64,000 bases of DNA from NCBI RefSeq assembly GCF_008728835.1, contig NZ_CP042582.1, positions 4,757,001-4,821,000 of the forward strand, given 5' to 3'. The translations under genes were made by a program, and so were the position numbers. The notes beneath the pieces were generated by a model. It searched no databases. It saw nothing but the letters and a program-made list of their open reading frames with translations, and was not told the DNA's origin. Origin of the DNA: Hypericibacter adhaerens (GTDB lineage Bacteria > Pseudomonadota > Alphaproteobacteria > Dongiales > Dongiaceae). Positions 51,319-61,685 of this stretch are shown piece by piece (position 1 is the stretch's first letter; each line of letters begins with the position of its first letter).

Positions 51319-53301
51319 TCACCGGCTGCTCCAATCGATCCGCGCCACCGCGTAGGCGCCGAGCCTGAGCGGGGCCTTGAGGTCGAGGGGCTGGGTCGCG
51401 GTCGCGAACCAGGCGGGTTGAGTCACCGCCTCGACGAAGCTCGCCTCGTCCAGCATGCGCAGCTTGGCGGGACCGGCCGGGATGTCGGCCAGCGTCACCA
51501 TCTGCTTCTCGGCCGTCAGGTTGGCGACCCAGAGATGCGTGCCGCCGGGCCCGTGTGCGGCGAGCGCCTCGACCTTGCCGGCATCCGAGGAGCGGGTCGG
51601 GACCAGCGCCTCGCCCGCGGCCGCGGCGAGGTCGGCGATCACATGATAGACGGGGAAGACCGCGGGCTGGCCCTGCCCGTCGAAGAAGGGCTGCGGGGCG
51701 CCCGTCCTGCGATGGACGATGCCGATGGAGCCCGTGGTGGCGCCGAGCGAGACCACCTCGATCCCGCCCTTCGCGAAAGCCGCGATATAGCCGAGGTTCC
51801 AGGCGGCGCCGAAGAGGCCGCGCTGGCGCGGATCCATCTGCGACAGGCAGACCCGCTGGTTCGCGGGGTTGGGCGAGGAGGCGGCGCCGTAGGGATTGTT
51901 GCGGGCGCCGATGGCGCTGGGCCCGACCCAGTAGGGCTTGCCGGCGATGAAGGCGCGGGTCGACTGGATCTGATAGGGCAGCGATTCGAGCGTCTCCATC
52001 ACCGACTTATCGTCGGCCGCATGCACGATCGGGCTCGAGCTGTGGGTCACGTAGTCGAGCAGCCTGGCCGGCGGACGCTTGCGGTTGAGCTCGGTGAAGA
52101 AGGAGAACATGCCGCCGCCGAGCGCGATCCCGGGGAAGAGCTTGCGCGCCGCTTCATAGATCGTCTCCAGCGGCGGCACCTGGGGGCCCTTACTGCCGGG
52201 CAGCACCGCCTTGAGATCGGCCGCGGGCGACACCGCGATCGCGGCAGGCTTGAGGCCACTCTCGCCGAGCGCTTTCGCCAGCGGTGCCAGCTCGGTCGCG
52301 GGGTCGTCCGATTGCCCGGGCAGCACGACCTCCAGCACGATGGCGGCGCCGATCGTCTCGCCGAGCTTCTTCGCGGTGTCGAGTTCCTTGCGGCCATGCC
52401 CCTCGCGCAGATCGATCTCGGCGATCAGAAGCTGCGCGCCGGCCTTCTTCAGAAGATCGGCCGCCGCCAGCGACGCCGCCCCCTCCGCGGCCGGCAATCC
52501 CAACCCGATGCGCGGCAGCTTGGTGCCGGAGGCCTGGCCCAGGCTCACGGTGATGCCGCTCGCGGCGGCGGCGGAAGCGGCTGCCGGGGCCGGGCCGCTG
52601 AAGCTCAGGCTCACCGACTGGGTGAAGCTCTCGCCCTTCTTCAGCGTGTAGGGCCAGGGCAGCGCCAGGGGCCGCACATAGGTCTTGTAGGAGGCGTCGC
52701 ACCAGTTGCGGTGATCCTCCATCTCGAAGGTGTCGCCTTCCATGCGGGTCGTGGCCCAGAGGCCCGGCGCCGCCTCGTGGCTGAGCGCCCGGATATCCTT
52801 GAAGGGCTGCACCGGATCGACGATGGCGGGGAACTTGTCGGTGACCTTGCGCCCGTCCACATGCTCGATCTTGACGGTATGGCCAGCCACGCCCTTGAGC
52901 GGATGGAGCACGACGAAGCCGGTGCGGTTGGTGAGGAAGTCGGTCTCGGGCGTGGCCACCGCCTCGAAGGTCAGCGTCCCGTCGGCCTTGCCAGCGATGC
53001 GCGCGTCATAGCGGATCTTGCGCTTGGCGTCGGAACAGACGGCCTTGTAGGTGACGGTGAAGCCGTCCGCGGCCTCGCTCACCTTCAGGTCGCCGATCGC
53101 CGGATCGAAGGTGCCCCAGTTCTCGTCGCGCACCAGGAAGGCGATGGTGCGCAGGACCTCCACGCCGCCGAAGCGGATGGTGCGCAAGCCGCCGTTCTCG
53201 AGCTCGGCCGTCAGCGGCCCCGCCTTGAGGCTCCGCCCCGCGACATTGGGCTGCTCGGTTCCCGTCAGGATGATCGCGCGCGATGGCGCCGCGTTGGTCA
53301 T
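51319..53301 (-). CDS. apnL: D-apionate lactonase-like protein (ApnL family)
   Basis: A 660-residue protein without signal peptide or membrane segment. The N-terminal ~230 residues look like a beta-rich domain (ELENGGLRTIRFGGVEVLR, FLVRDENWGTFDPAIGD), the middle (about 245-540) a TIM-barrel-like region, and the C-terminal ~100 a small beta domain (LRLGAYAVARIDW). This matches the D-apionate lactonase family known from apiose catabolism, as far as I recall it. The context (sugar importer, DUF1537 kinase) supports hydrolysis of a sugar-acid lactone. Exact substrate is not provable here. Confidence 0.68.
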   Translation of the reverse strand: MTNAAPSRAIILTGTEQPNVAGRSLKAGPLTAELENGGLRTIRFGGVEVLRTIAFLVRDENWGTFDPAIGDLKVSEAADGFTVTYKAVCSDAKRKIRYDARIAGKADGTLTFEAVATPETDFLTNRTGFVVLHPLKGVAGHTVKIEHVDGRKVTDKFPAIVDPVQPFKDIRALSHEAAPGLWATTRMEGDTFEMEDHRNWCDASYKTYVRPLALPWPYTLKKGESFTQSVSLSFSGPAPAAASAAAASGITVSLGQASGTKLPRIGLGLPAAEGAASLAAADLLKKAGAQLLIAEIDLREGHGRKELDTAKKLGETIGAAIVLEVVLPGQSDDPATELAPLAKALGESGLKPAAIAVSPAADLKAVLPGSKGPQVPPLETIYEAARKLFPGIALGGGMFSFFTELNRKRPPARLLDYVTHSSSPIVHAADDKSVMETLESLPYQIQSTRAFIAGKPYWVGPSAIGARNNPYGAASSPNPANQRVCLSQMDPRQRGLFGAAWNLGYIAAFAKGGIEVVSLGATTGSIGIVHRRTGAPQPFFDGQGQPAVFPVYHVIADLAAAAGEALVPTRSSDAGKVEALAAHGPGGTHLWVANLTAEKQMVTLADIPAGPAKLRMLDEASFVEAVTQPAWFATATQPLDLKAPLRLGAYAVARIDWSSR

Positions 53302-53337
53302 GATCCTGGCCCCTCCTCAGGCTCGGGCTTTGCTTTC

Positions 53338-53466
53338 CTCTCCACCCGCATGAGCGGGGGGAGAGGGTAGGGTGAGGGGGGACGTGCAGCAGGCTCCCTG
53401 TCGAAAGCCGGCACTCCATCGCCACCCCCTCACCCTGCCCTCTCCCCCACTTTCGTGGTGGAGAGG
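53338..53466. repeat. facing pair of C/G-tract repeats
   Basis: ctctccacccgcatgagcgg ... and the reverse-oriented ... ctctcccccactttcgtggt lie in the gap between the ABC ATPase and the lactonase-like gene. They are related to the other C/G-tract elements but use ctctccac/gtggagag ends. Confidence 0.75.
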
Positions 53467-53483
53467 AAGGAAATCTCTCTCCA

Positions 53484-54584
<1,101 letters not shown>

Positions 54585-54617
54585 CGTGTCGACGCCTCTC
54601 GCTCGCCCCCGTTCCGT

Positions 54618-55445
54618 TCAGCCTTTCACGGCCCCCATGGAGATGCCGCGCACCAGATAACGCTGCAGCATCGCCACGGCGACGAAGACCGGCACCGTGC
54701 CCAGCACCGACATGGCCGCGATCTTGGCCCAGAAATTCGATTGCCCGCCGAAATAATGCGTGACCTGGACCGGGTAGGTGAGCACCTCGGTGCGGGTCAG
54801 AACGAGGGCGAAGATAAAGTCGTTCCAGGCGAAGACGAAGGTGAAGACCGCGGTCGCGAACAGCCCGGCGCGCGCCATCGGGAACACCACGCCCGTCAGC
54901 ACCTGCCAGCGGCTGCAGCCGTCGACCAAGGCGCTTTCCTCGAGCTCGATCGGGATGTCGGCGATATAGCCGCGCATCATCCAGATCACATAGGGCAGGT
55001 TGAAGGCCGTATAGAGCAGGATCAGGCCCCAATAGGTGTCGACGGCGCCCAGCCACACATAGAGCAGGAAGACCGGAAACACGATCACGATCGGCGGCAT
55101 CATGCGCTGGGAGATGATCCAGATCGCCAGATCGTCGCCGCCGGTGCGGAACCGCACCAGGCTGTAGGCGCAAATCGTGCCGAAGAACATGGCCAGCACG
55201 GTGCTGCAGCCGGCAATGACCAGGCTGTTCCAGACCACGATCACGTCGCCGTCCTTGAACAGCACGGCATAGTTGGCGAACTGGATGTTGGCCGGCCACC
55301 AGACCGGCGGGAAGGCGAAGATCTCGTCCGGCGTCTTGAAGGAGATGATGAAGAGCCAGTAGATCGGAAAGAGGAACACGAGCAGCACGGCGATGACAGC
55401 GGCATAGCGAAGCCCTAGGCGCGTGGTGGCCCGCCGGCTCATCAT
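54618..55445 (-). CDS. sugar ABC transporter permease 2 (MalG type)
   Basis: A 275-residue inner-membrane permease with six helices and the MalG-type EAA loop (ELEESALVDGCSRWQVLTG) at about 167-185. The start is the first of two ATGs at 55445; it overlaps the stop of the partner permease. A long open frame upstream is spurious. The short N-terminal cytosolic part fits the second permease of a CUT1 importer. Confidence 0.93.
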   Translation of the reverse strand: MMSRRATTRLGLRYAAVIAVLLVFLFPIYWLFIISFKTPDEIFAFPPVWWPANIQFANYAVLFKDGDVIVVWNSLVIAGCSTVLAMFFGTICAYSLVRFRTGGDDLAIWIISQRMMPPIVIVFPVFLLYVWLGAVDTYWGLILLYTAFNLPYVIWMMRGYIADIPIELEESALVDGCSRWQVLTGVVFPMARAGLFATAVFTFVFAWNDFIFALVLTRTEVLTYPVQVTHYFGGQSNFWAKIAAMSVLGTVPVFVAVAMLQRYLVRGISMGAVKG

Positions 55446-56353
55446 CGCGCGATCTCCATGCGCTTCAGGAGCCACATCACCACGGCTGTCAGCAAGATGA
55501 TCACCAGGAAGGCGATCGCCGCCGTGTAGCTGATCTCGAACTGCTCGAAGCCCTGGACGTAGGTATAGATCGAGACGGTCTCGGTCATGGTGCCGGGGCC
55601 GCCCCGGGTCAGCGCCCAGATGATGTCGAAGAGCCGCATCAGCTCGAGGCCGCGGATCATCAGCGCCACCGACATGACCGGCCAGATCGCCGGCAGCACG
55701 ATGCGCCGGAACACGGTGCGGTAGGGCGCGCCGTCGAGCTCGGCCGCCTCCAGGAGCGACTTGTCGACGTTGGAGAGGGCCGCCAGCAGGATCAGGAACA
55801 TGAAGGGCGTCCACTGCCAGATCTCGCAGATCAGGATCGCCGGATAGACGGTGTTGGGGTTGACGATCCAGATGATCGGGACCTGATGGCCCGCGAACCA
55901 GGCGATGATCTGGTTGATCGGCCCGAAATGATGGTCGAACAGCAACCGCCAGGTGGCGCCCGAGACGATCGGCGAGATCATGGTGGGCAGCGTCAGCAGC
56001 GCGATGAAGAGGGCGCGGCCCGGCAGCTTCTCGAGGAAGAGATGAGCCAGCAGCAGCCCCAGCGCCAGCTCGATCGGCAGCGCCACCGCCGTGAAGATCA
56101 GGGTATGGGCCAGCGATTCCCAGAGCCGGGCGTCGCGGAACAGGGCCTTGTAGTTGAGCAGCCCCTGGAAGGAGGTGTCCTGGTCGATCATGCCGATGCC
56201 CTGGAAGCTGACCACGGCCGAGTAGATCAGCGGGAAGAGCCCGACCAGCAGCAGCACCAGGATCGCCGGGGCGACGATCAGGTATTTGAAGTTCCGCTCC
56301 AGGAACGGCCCGCGCGCCTGGGCGCGGCGCGACGCGACGGCGGCGGCGGTCAT
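55442..56353 (-). CDS. sugar ABC transporter permease 1 (MalF type)
   Basis: A 303-residue permease with six helices (first at about 27-47). The EAA loop (LLEAAELDGAPYRTVFRRI) is at about 199-217. It pairs with the MalG-type permease, overlapping it by 4 nt, and is preceded by the binding-protein gene with about 250 bp between. CUT1 family by arrangement; cargo as for the cluster. Confidence 0.93.
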   Translation of the reverse strand: MTAAAVASRRAQARGPFLERNFKYLIVAPAILVLLLVGLFPLIYSAVVSFQGIGMIDQDTSFQGLLNYKALFRDARLWESLAHTLIFTAVALPIELALGLLLAHLFLEKLPGRALFIALLTLPTMISPIVSGATWRLLFDHHFGPINQIIAWFAGHQVPIIWIVNPNTVYPAILICEIWQWTPFMFLILLAALSNVDKSLLEAAELDGAPYRTVFRRIVLPAIWPVMSVALMIRGLELMRLFDIIWALTRGGPGTMTETVSIYTYVQGFEQFEISYTAAIAFLVIILLTAVVMWLLKRMEIAR

Positions 56354-56423
56354 GGAAGGGAAGTCCTAAGAATCATCCGGCTCAACTTTTTTCATGTCCA
56401 TTCCCTCCCCATCTCCTTCCTCC

Positions 56424-56507
56424 TGTCATCGCCGGGCTTGACCCGGCGATCCAGGGCGGAAGGGCTGGATCCCCGGGTCCGGCCTCACGGCCGGCCCGAG
56501 GATGACA
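56424..56507. repeat. second type of paired palindrome
   Basis: tgtcatcgccgggcttgacc...gatgaca: the ends match the 82-bp family (gtcatc/gatgac) but the inner stem is cgccgggcttgacccggcg. It probably represents a sister subfamily. It lies between the binding-protein and permease genes. Confidence 0.7.
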
Positions 56508-56536
56508 GCGGGAAGAGCAACCCGATCCATCGCGTC

Positions 56537-56579
56537 ATCCCCCTCCCTCACCCTCCCCCAAAAGCTGGGGGAGGGGATA
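56537..56579. repeat. C/G-tract palindromic repeat
   Basis: Single copy with the stem ccctcccccaaaagctggggg, broken at its loop, just downstream of the binding-protein gene stop. Confidence 0.7.
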
Positions 56580-56609
56580 GGTAGAGAGACACCGTCCCTT
56601 TTCTCTTCC

Positions 56610-58058
56610 TCACATCTGCGGATAGGCGCCGGACTTGGCGGCCCATCCCTGATAGGCGGCCTTCTGCTTGTCGACACCGACCTTCTCGGTGATCGCGTCC
56701 CACTGGGCCGCGATCTTGTCGAGAATGGCCTTGGGATCCTCGCCGCCCCAGAGCGCGGAGATGCCCTGGCGCAGCGCCTCCTCATACTTGTCGGTCTGGA
56801 GGATCGACAAGTCGAGGAGGCCCGTCTCCGAGGCCAGCTTCAAGGTCGCCAGATAGTCCTTGGCGTCCGGCCAGCGCGAGAGATAGGTCGGGTCGGTGTA
56901 GTGCGAGACGCGGAAGGGATCGCGCAGCGTATAGGGGAGCTGGACCCGCTGGGTCGAGATCGCCTTGCTGTTCAGCCACTGGATGAAGAGATAGGCGGCG
57001 TCCTTGTGCTTCGAGGTCGAGGCGACCGAGAGCGCGAAACCCAGCGCCAGCTGCGGATGGCCGCCCGGCGGCAGGGCATAGCCGACCTTGCCGGCGATCT
57101 GGGTCTTGGGCACCCAGTTGAGGGCCTTCTCGTCCTGGCCGTAGCCCGCGGCCCAGCGGCCATAGGGCGGCCAGGAGATGGTCATCGCCGTCTGCCCCGC
57201 CATGAAGGCCGCGAGGTTCTCGACGAAGCCCCAGGTCTCCACGCCCGGCGGCATGAACTTGTTCTCGGCGCGCATGTCGGTCAGGACCTTGACGCCGACG
57301 TCGCTGTTGACCGTGGCCTTCATCGTGTTCGGGTCGAAGAACTTGCCGCCCTCGTTGCGGAAGCGCTCCTGGAACATGAGCTGCGCATAGGGCGCCTGGC
57401 GGAAGAAGGCGGCGCCGTACATCTTCGGCTGGAACTTGTCGGTCAGGAACTGGCCGATCTCGTCGAACTGCTTCCAGGTGGTGGGCGGCGCCAGGTCGTA
57501 GCCGAACTTGGCCTTGAAATCGGCCTGGTTCTGCGGATCGGCGAAGACGTCCTTGCGGTAATACATGATGAAGACGTCGCCATCGTCCGGGAAGCCGTAG
57601 ATCTTGCCGTCGACCGTCATCTGGTTGTCGCGGTAGGTCGGCGCGATCTCCTGCAGCTCGTCGCGGTATTTGTATTTGTCGACGTAGGAATCGAGCGGCT
57701 CGAGCGCGCCGGCCTTGGCGAGGTCGGGCATCCAGGACGGGATCACGTTGAGCGCGTCATAGGCGCCGGTACCAGCCCGGTATTCCTGCATGATCTTGGT
57801 GAACATCTCCTCGGTCGGGACTTCGATCACCTTGACCTTCATGCCGGTCAGCTTCTCCCACAGGGGTCCGGAGAAGTTCAGCGGATCGAGCGACTGGAGG
57901 CCGGCTTCCCAGACCACGGTGATCTCGGTGCCGGCATATTTCTTGGCCGCCTCGGCGGCGATCTCGTCGGCGGATTGCGCCGCGGCACCCGACGACCAGG
58001 CGCCGAGCGCGAGACCGGCGAAGGCGCCGGCCCAGGCGAGCTTCTTCAACAAACTCAT
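56610..58058 (-). CDS. extracellular solute-binding protein (sugar ABC transporter)
   Basis: A 482-residue periplasmic binding protein. A signal peptide (MSLLKKLAWAGAFAGLALG, then a cleavage near AAAQSA at about 25-30) precedes the mature family 1 binding-protein fold (GTEITVVWEAG; PTEEMFTKIMQEYRAGTGAYD). It is longer than typical (about 420) and lacks a lipobox cysteine. It is the first gene of the importer group and is likely to be the specificity determinant. Confidence 0.93.
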   Translation of the reverse strand: MSLLKKLAWAGAFAGLALGAWSSGAAAQSADEIAAEAAKKYAGTEITVVWEAGLQSLDPLNFSGPLWEKLTGMKVKVIEVPTEEMFTKIMQEYRAGTGAYDALNVIPSWMPDLAKAGALEPLDSYVDKYKYRDELQEIAPTYRDNQMTVDGKIYGFPDDGDVFIMYYRKDVFADPQNQADFKAKFGYDLAPPTTWKQFDEIGQFLTDKFQPKMYGAAFFRQAPYAQLMFQERFRNEGGKFFDPNTMKATVNSDVGVKVLTDMRAENKFMPPGVETWGFVENLAAFMAGQTAMTISWPPYGRWAAGYGQDEKALNWVPKTQIAGKVGYALPPGGHPQLALGFALSVASTSKHKDAAYLFIQWLNSKAISTQRVQLPYTLRDPFRVSHYTDPTYLSRWPDAKDYLATLKLASETGLLDLSILQTDKYEEALRQGISALWGGEDPKAILDKIAAQWDAITEKVGVDKQKAAYQGWAAKSGAYPQM

Positions 58059-58188
58059 GGCTTCCTCCCTAGTTGCCCAATTTTTTGGGCTTCACGTGTC
58101 GACCATTGGCTTGATGCAAGTCGCAAGCGGTTCAGAGTGGCGAGGCGGCTTGTTCGGCGATGGTCCTCCTTTGCGGGGCTTTTTCGTT

Positions 58189-59241
58189 CTAGCGACCGAA
58201 GCGCTGGCGGTTGCGCTCCAGCCGCGCTTTCCAGGCGGGCGAGGCGAGCACCGCGCGATTGACGACGCCGCGCGGCTCCTCGCCTTTCATGACGCTGAGC
58301 ACGGCACGGATATCGGCGGCGCCGTTGCCGGCGAAGCACTGGTCGGTCCAGCAGAGCGCATGCGGCGCCAGGATCACGTTGTCGAGTCCAAGAATCGGGT
58401 CCTCGATCGAGGGCGGCTCCTGTTCCAGCACGTCGAGCCCGGCGCCGGCGATGCGCCGCTCCTGCAGCACCTTCGTCAGCGCCTTCTGATCGACGATCGG
58501 GCCCCGCGCCGTGTTGATGAGATAGGCGGTGGGCTTCATCAGGCCGAGGCGCTGCGCATTGACGATATGGCGCGTCTCGGGCGTCAGCGGGCAGTTCACC
58601 GTCAGCACGTCGGCGCGCCGGAACAGCGTCTCCAGATCGACCAGCTCGATGCCGAGCTCCGCCGCGACCTTCCTGTCGGCGAAGGGATCGTGGGCGATGA
58701 AATGCATGTCATAGGGCCTGGCCAGCCGGAACAGCTCGGCGCCGATATTCCCGATGCCGATCGAGCCCAGGGTGCGGCCGACCAGGCCCACGCCCATATG
58801 GTCGACGCGGCGCGCGAAACCCTCCGGTCCCTCGCGGGTCAGCCGGTCCTTGGTCATGAGCTTGCCCGTCAAGGCCAGCATGAGCGTGACGATCGAGACC
58901 GCGACCGGGCGGCGCACGCCGTCGGGCGTGATGGCGAGCGCGATGCCGGCCCTGGTGCAGGCCTCGGTATCGACATTGTCGTAGCCGACGCCGAAGCGCG
59001 CGACCAGGCCCAGGCGCCCGTTGGGATGGACGCTCTCGGCCGCGAAGCGCGGCATCAGCAGGATCAGCGCATCGACATCCGCCATCTGCGCCGCGGGAAT
59101 CGGGTTGGCCGGCTCCAGGAACAACGTTTCGACGCCGGGTGCCGAGACGAGCGGCCCCAGGTCGAAATCCGGAAAGGTCGGCGAGCCGTCGGGCTTCCTG
59201 AAATCGCCCGAAAGGGCCACGCGGAAGGGGGCGGCGCTCAT
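58189..59241 (-). CDS. D-isomer specific 2-hydroxyacid dehydrogenase
   Basis: A 350-residue NAD-dependent dehydrogenase. The Rossmann motif GIGNIG (about 177-182), the catalytic Arg in NTARGPIVD, the Glu in LDVLEQEPP and the His in APHALCWTD are all present. It may oxidise or reduce a sugar-acid intermediate or its C2/C3 fragment (e.g. glyoxylate/hydroxypyruvate type). It begins 8 bp before the end of the aldolase gene's downstream gap and is co-directional with it. Confidence 0.9.
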   Translation of the reverse strand: MSAAPFRVALSGDFRKPDGSPTFPDFDLGPLVSAPGVETLFLEPANPIPAAQMADVDALILLMPRFAAESVHPNGRLGLVARFGVGYDNVDTEACTRAGIALAITPDGVRRPVAVSIVTLMLALTGKLMTKDRLTREGPEGFARRVDHMGVGLVGRTLGSIGIGNIGAELFRLARPYDMHFIAHDPFADRKVAAELGIELVDLETLFRRADVLTVNCPLTPETRHIVNAQRLGLMKPTAYLINTARGPIVDQKALTKVLQERRIAGAGLDVLEQEPPSIEDPILGLDNVILAPHALCWTDQCFAGNGAADIRAVLSVMKGEEPRGVVNRAVLASPAWKARLERNRQRFGR

Positions 59242-59248
59242 GGGCGGC

Positions 59249-60109
59249 CTACGGCTTCTTCTTGGCGCGCTTGGCGGGTGCCGGTGCGGCCGGTGCCGCG
59301 GCGATCTTGGTCCGGCGTGCGGCCCCGGCCCGTCCCTCGCAGGCCTCGCGCAGCTTGCCCAGCGCCTCGGCCAGCGCGTTATGCAGCACCCAGACGTCGC
59401 CCGAATAGCAGATGAAGTCGAAGCCGATGCCGAAGACGTCGATTCCCGTCTCGACGTTCGGCACCAGGCGGCCCAGCGCCTTGCCATGCTTCTTCGTGGC
59501 GGCGGCCACCTTCTGGATCGCCTCGGTGAAGATAGGGTTGCCGAACTGGCCGGGAATGCCGAGCGAGGTCGAGAGGTCGAAATGCCCGACCCAGAGGCAA
59601 TCGACGCCGGGGACGGCCGCGATCTTGTCGGCGTTCTTGACGCCCTCGGCCGTCTCGATCTGGCAGAAGAGCGTGGTGCGGCGGTTGGCGGCGGCCTGCT
59701 TCTTGGCGGTGTCGCCCGGGCGGTAGTTGTCGTGGGCGACCTGCAGCGCCACGCCGCGCTTGCCGTCGGGATAGTATTTCATGCAGTCGAGGATGGCGCG
59801 CGCCTCTTCGGCCGAGCCCACCATCGGCACCATGATGCCTTCGGCCCCCATGTCGCAGGCGCGCGCGATATGGTCGTAGTTCTTCGACGGGACCCGGCAG
59901 ATCACCGCCACGTCCGCCGCCTCGAAATAGCGGATGGCGCTCTTGACCGTCTCGAAGGAGAAGCCCGAATGCTCGAGGTCGAACAGCACGAACTCCCCGC
60001 CCGCCGACTTGACGATATGGCCGATGCCCGGGGTGGCGAACTCGACGATGAAATGGCCGAGCTTGGCCTTCCGGGTGCGGGCCATCTGCTTCAGGCTGAG
60101 GCGTTCCAT
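59249..60109 (-). CDS. HpcH/HpaI family aldolase
   Basis: A 286-residue metal-dependent class II aldolase. The family motifs are visible: FVLFDLEHSGFSFE, the metal-binding Glu in QIETAEGVKN and the GHFDLSTSLG loop with its aspartate. Such enzymes cleave 2-keto-3-deoxy sugar acids to pyruvate and an aldehyde. A C-terminal tail of Ala/Lys/Pro repeats (about 260-286) is unusual. The start MERLSLKQM at 60109 matches the family; the frame is open to 60172. Confidence 0.9.
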   Translation of the reverse strand: MERLSLKQMARTRKAKLGHFIVEFATPGIGHIVKSAGGEFVLFDLEHSGFSFETVKSAIRYFEAADVAVICRVPSKNYDHIARACDMGAEGIMVPMVGSAEEARAILDCMKYYPDGKRGVALQVAHDNYRPGDTAKKQAAANRRTTLFCQIETAEGVKNADKIAAVPGVDCLWVGHFDLSTSLGIPGQFGNPIFTEAIQKVAAATKKHGKALGRLVPNVETGIDVFGIGFDFICYSGDVWVLHNALAEALGKLREACEGRAGAARRTKIAAAPAAPAPAKRAKKKP

Positions 60110-60230
60110 GCTGCGTCGGTTCCTTCTGCTGTCGAACGTCCCCTCTTCGCCCTCAGGCCAGGGCACATACACATTTCTCTGCCTCTGCGGGCATTGCGGT
60201 TCCCGACCGATTTCGAGCCGTTGCCCCTAT

Positions 60231-60312
60231 CGTCATCCCCACGAAAGCGGGGATCCAACGTCAAGCTCGGCGCGTTGGATCAAGATGGATCCCCGCTTTC
60301 GCGGGGATGACG
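60231..60312. repeat. 82-bp paired palindromic repeat, copy 4
   Basis: Between the aldolase and monooxygenase-fold genes. One substitution in the left arm (ccccacgaaagcgggg) breaks the inner palindrome. Confidence 0.9.
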
Positions 60313-60383
60313 GAGGAGTGAACGCACTTGCTCCTGGCGATGTGTGTATGCCTTAGCCTCCTCAAGAGGGACGTCACTCTCAC

Positions 60384-60689
60384 TTATTGCGATCCGGCAA
60401 AGACCAAGGCGTAGTCGGTGACGATCTTTTCGGCTACCAGCGGCGCGCTCGCCTCGTTGAAGGCGAGGAAATGCGCCGATTTCAGATGCGCCTCGAAGGC
60501 GGCGCGGTCCTCATAGATCTCGTAGAGGACCACCCGGTCCTGCTCCTTCGGCGGCTCCAGCACGTCGAACTGCCGGCAGCCCGGCTCCTCGCGCACGGAG
60601 GTCCGTGCGTTCTCGTCAATCAGCCGGCGGAACGACGCCTTTGCTCCGGGCTTCAGGTGAAACGCCACCATGATCACGTAGCCCGCCAT
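60384..60689 (-). CDS. antibiotic-biosynthesis-monooxygenase-fold (ABM/YgiN) protein
   Basis: A 101-residue protein with the dimeric ABM ferredoxin-like fold: VIMVAFHLKPGAKASFRRL, the PGCRQFDVLEP strand and the DRAAFEAHLKSAHFLAF helix. Related small proteins act as quinol monooxygenases, lactone isomerases or in rhamnose-type mutarotation; in sugar-acid clusters a role on an aldose or lactone is possible. It overlaps the end of the GntR regulator gene by 74 bp, so the regulator and this gene are co-transcribed. Confidence 0.85.
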   Translation of the reverse strand: MAGYVIMVAFHLKPGAKASFRRLIDENARTSVREEPGCRQFDVLEPPKEQDRVVLYEIYEDRAAFEAHLKSAHFLAFNEASAPLVAEKIVTDYALVFAGSQ

Positions 60690-61407
60690 GCTCCCCTCCC
60701 TGCTCGCCCACCACCTGCCAGTAAAGGCCCGCCACCTGGTCGAGATGCGCGCGGATCACGCGCTCGGAACGGTCGGGATCGCGCGCGGCGATCGCCTCGG
60801 TGATGGCCAGGTGTGCGCGGTACGCGATCTCGTTCTGCCCGGGATAGGTGAGCGTGATGGTGCGCTGCTCCATCAGCCATTCGGCGATGGCGGCGTGGAT
60901 CGCGGTGAAGATCGGGTTGCGCGGGATCACGGCCAGCACATAGTGGAAGGCCATGTCGGTCTGCTCGAAGCGGCGGATATTGCCGATCGACAGGCGGTTC
61001 TCCTCGAGCGCGCGGCGCAGGTCGCGCAGGTCGCTCTCGCTCGCATGCTCGGCCGCGTGGCGCGCGAGCCCGATCTCGAAGAAGGTGCGCGCCTGCTGGA
61101 AATGCCGGATGCCGTCGGGCTCGGAGAGCATGAGCCGCGCGGCCCCGGCAAGCGATTCGATCACGAGCTTGGGCGTGGGACGCGTGACGCGCGCGCGCTC
61201 GCCGCTCGAGACCGCGACCAGCCCCATGGTCTGGAGCGAGAACAGCGCCTCGCGCACGGCCGGCCTTCCGACCCCGAACTGCTTCATCAGATCGCGCTCG
61301 GAGGGGAGCTGGTCCCCCGGCTGATAGCCGCCCTCCTGGATCATGGCCTCGAGCCGGGCCGCGACCTCCTCGGACAGTTTGCGCCGGCGGATGGGGCTGA
61401 CTTGCAT
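60616..61407 (-). CDS. FadR-subfamily GntR transcriptional regulator
   Basis: A 263-residue DNA-binding protein with an N-terminal winged helix (about 8-75; LPSERDLMKQFGVGRPAVRE is the recognition part) and a C-terminal FCD effector domain (about 95-230), in which the acidic and histidine metal ligands occur (FHYVLAVI, AHLAITEAI). FCD regulators of this type bind sugar acids. It heads the minus-strand catabolic cluster, and TGGTATC repeats just upstream of its start suggest autoregulation. Its 3' end overlaps the next gene by 74 bp. Confidence 0.92.
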   Translation of the reverse strand: MQVSPIRRRKLSEEVAARLEAMIQEGGYQPGDQLPSERDLMKQFGVGRPAVREALFSLQTMGLVAVSSGERARVTRPTPKLVIESLAGAARLMLSEPDGIRHFQQARTFFEIGLARHAAEHASESDLRDLRRALEENRLSIGNIRRFEQTDMAFHYVLAVIPRNPIFTAIHAAIAEWLMEQRTITLTYPGQNEIAYRAHLAITEAIAARDPDRSERVIRAHLDQVAGLYWQVVGEQGGEHGGLRDHGGVSPEARSKGVVPPAD

Positions 61408-61443
61408 TGGTATCCTTGGTATCTGGTCTACCGTTTATACCAG
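61408..61443. promoter_or_regulatory. candidate GntR operator upstream of its own gene
   Basis: TGGTATC at 61408-61414 and again at 61417-61423, then TGGTCTACCG at 61424-61433 and TATACCAG near 61437-61444. The pattern resembles the TGGTnnACCA operators known for FCD-type GntR regulators. It touches the start codon, so it would act by blocking initiation or is read from upstream. No other gene is visible in 61408-61685. Confidence 0.55.
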
Positions 61444-61685
61444 TCAGGGCCGACGCTAGGGCGACCGGTTCAGGCCGGTCAAGCCGGCGCAGAGCCGGTT
61501 CAGAAATTGCCTGTGGAAAACCCTGCCGCAGATCCGTTGCCGGGCTCCCCGTCGCGGTTATCCGCGCTGCAAGGGCGTTGTTTCCCTCGGCGTCAGAGGC
61601 CTGCAAGCGGCAGCGACCGGGCGTCGCTTGCCATCCACCCACCCGGCTTCTACATAGGGGGCCGCCCAATTCAGAGGGGAAGAGA

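Noticed and set aside
51316-53370. A 684-codon plus-strand frame antisense to the lactonase-like gene
   Set aside because: It opposes a structured protein on the minus strand that fits the operon and strand of the cluster.
61407-61685. N-terminal extension of the TerB-like frame to 61407
   Set aside because: The strong AGGGGAAGAG site and family homology place the start at 61686; the upstream part overlaps the regulator's operator region.
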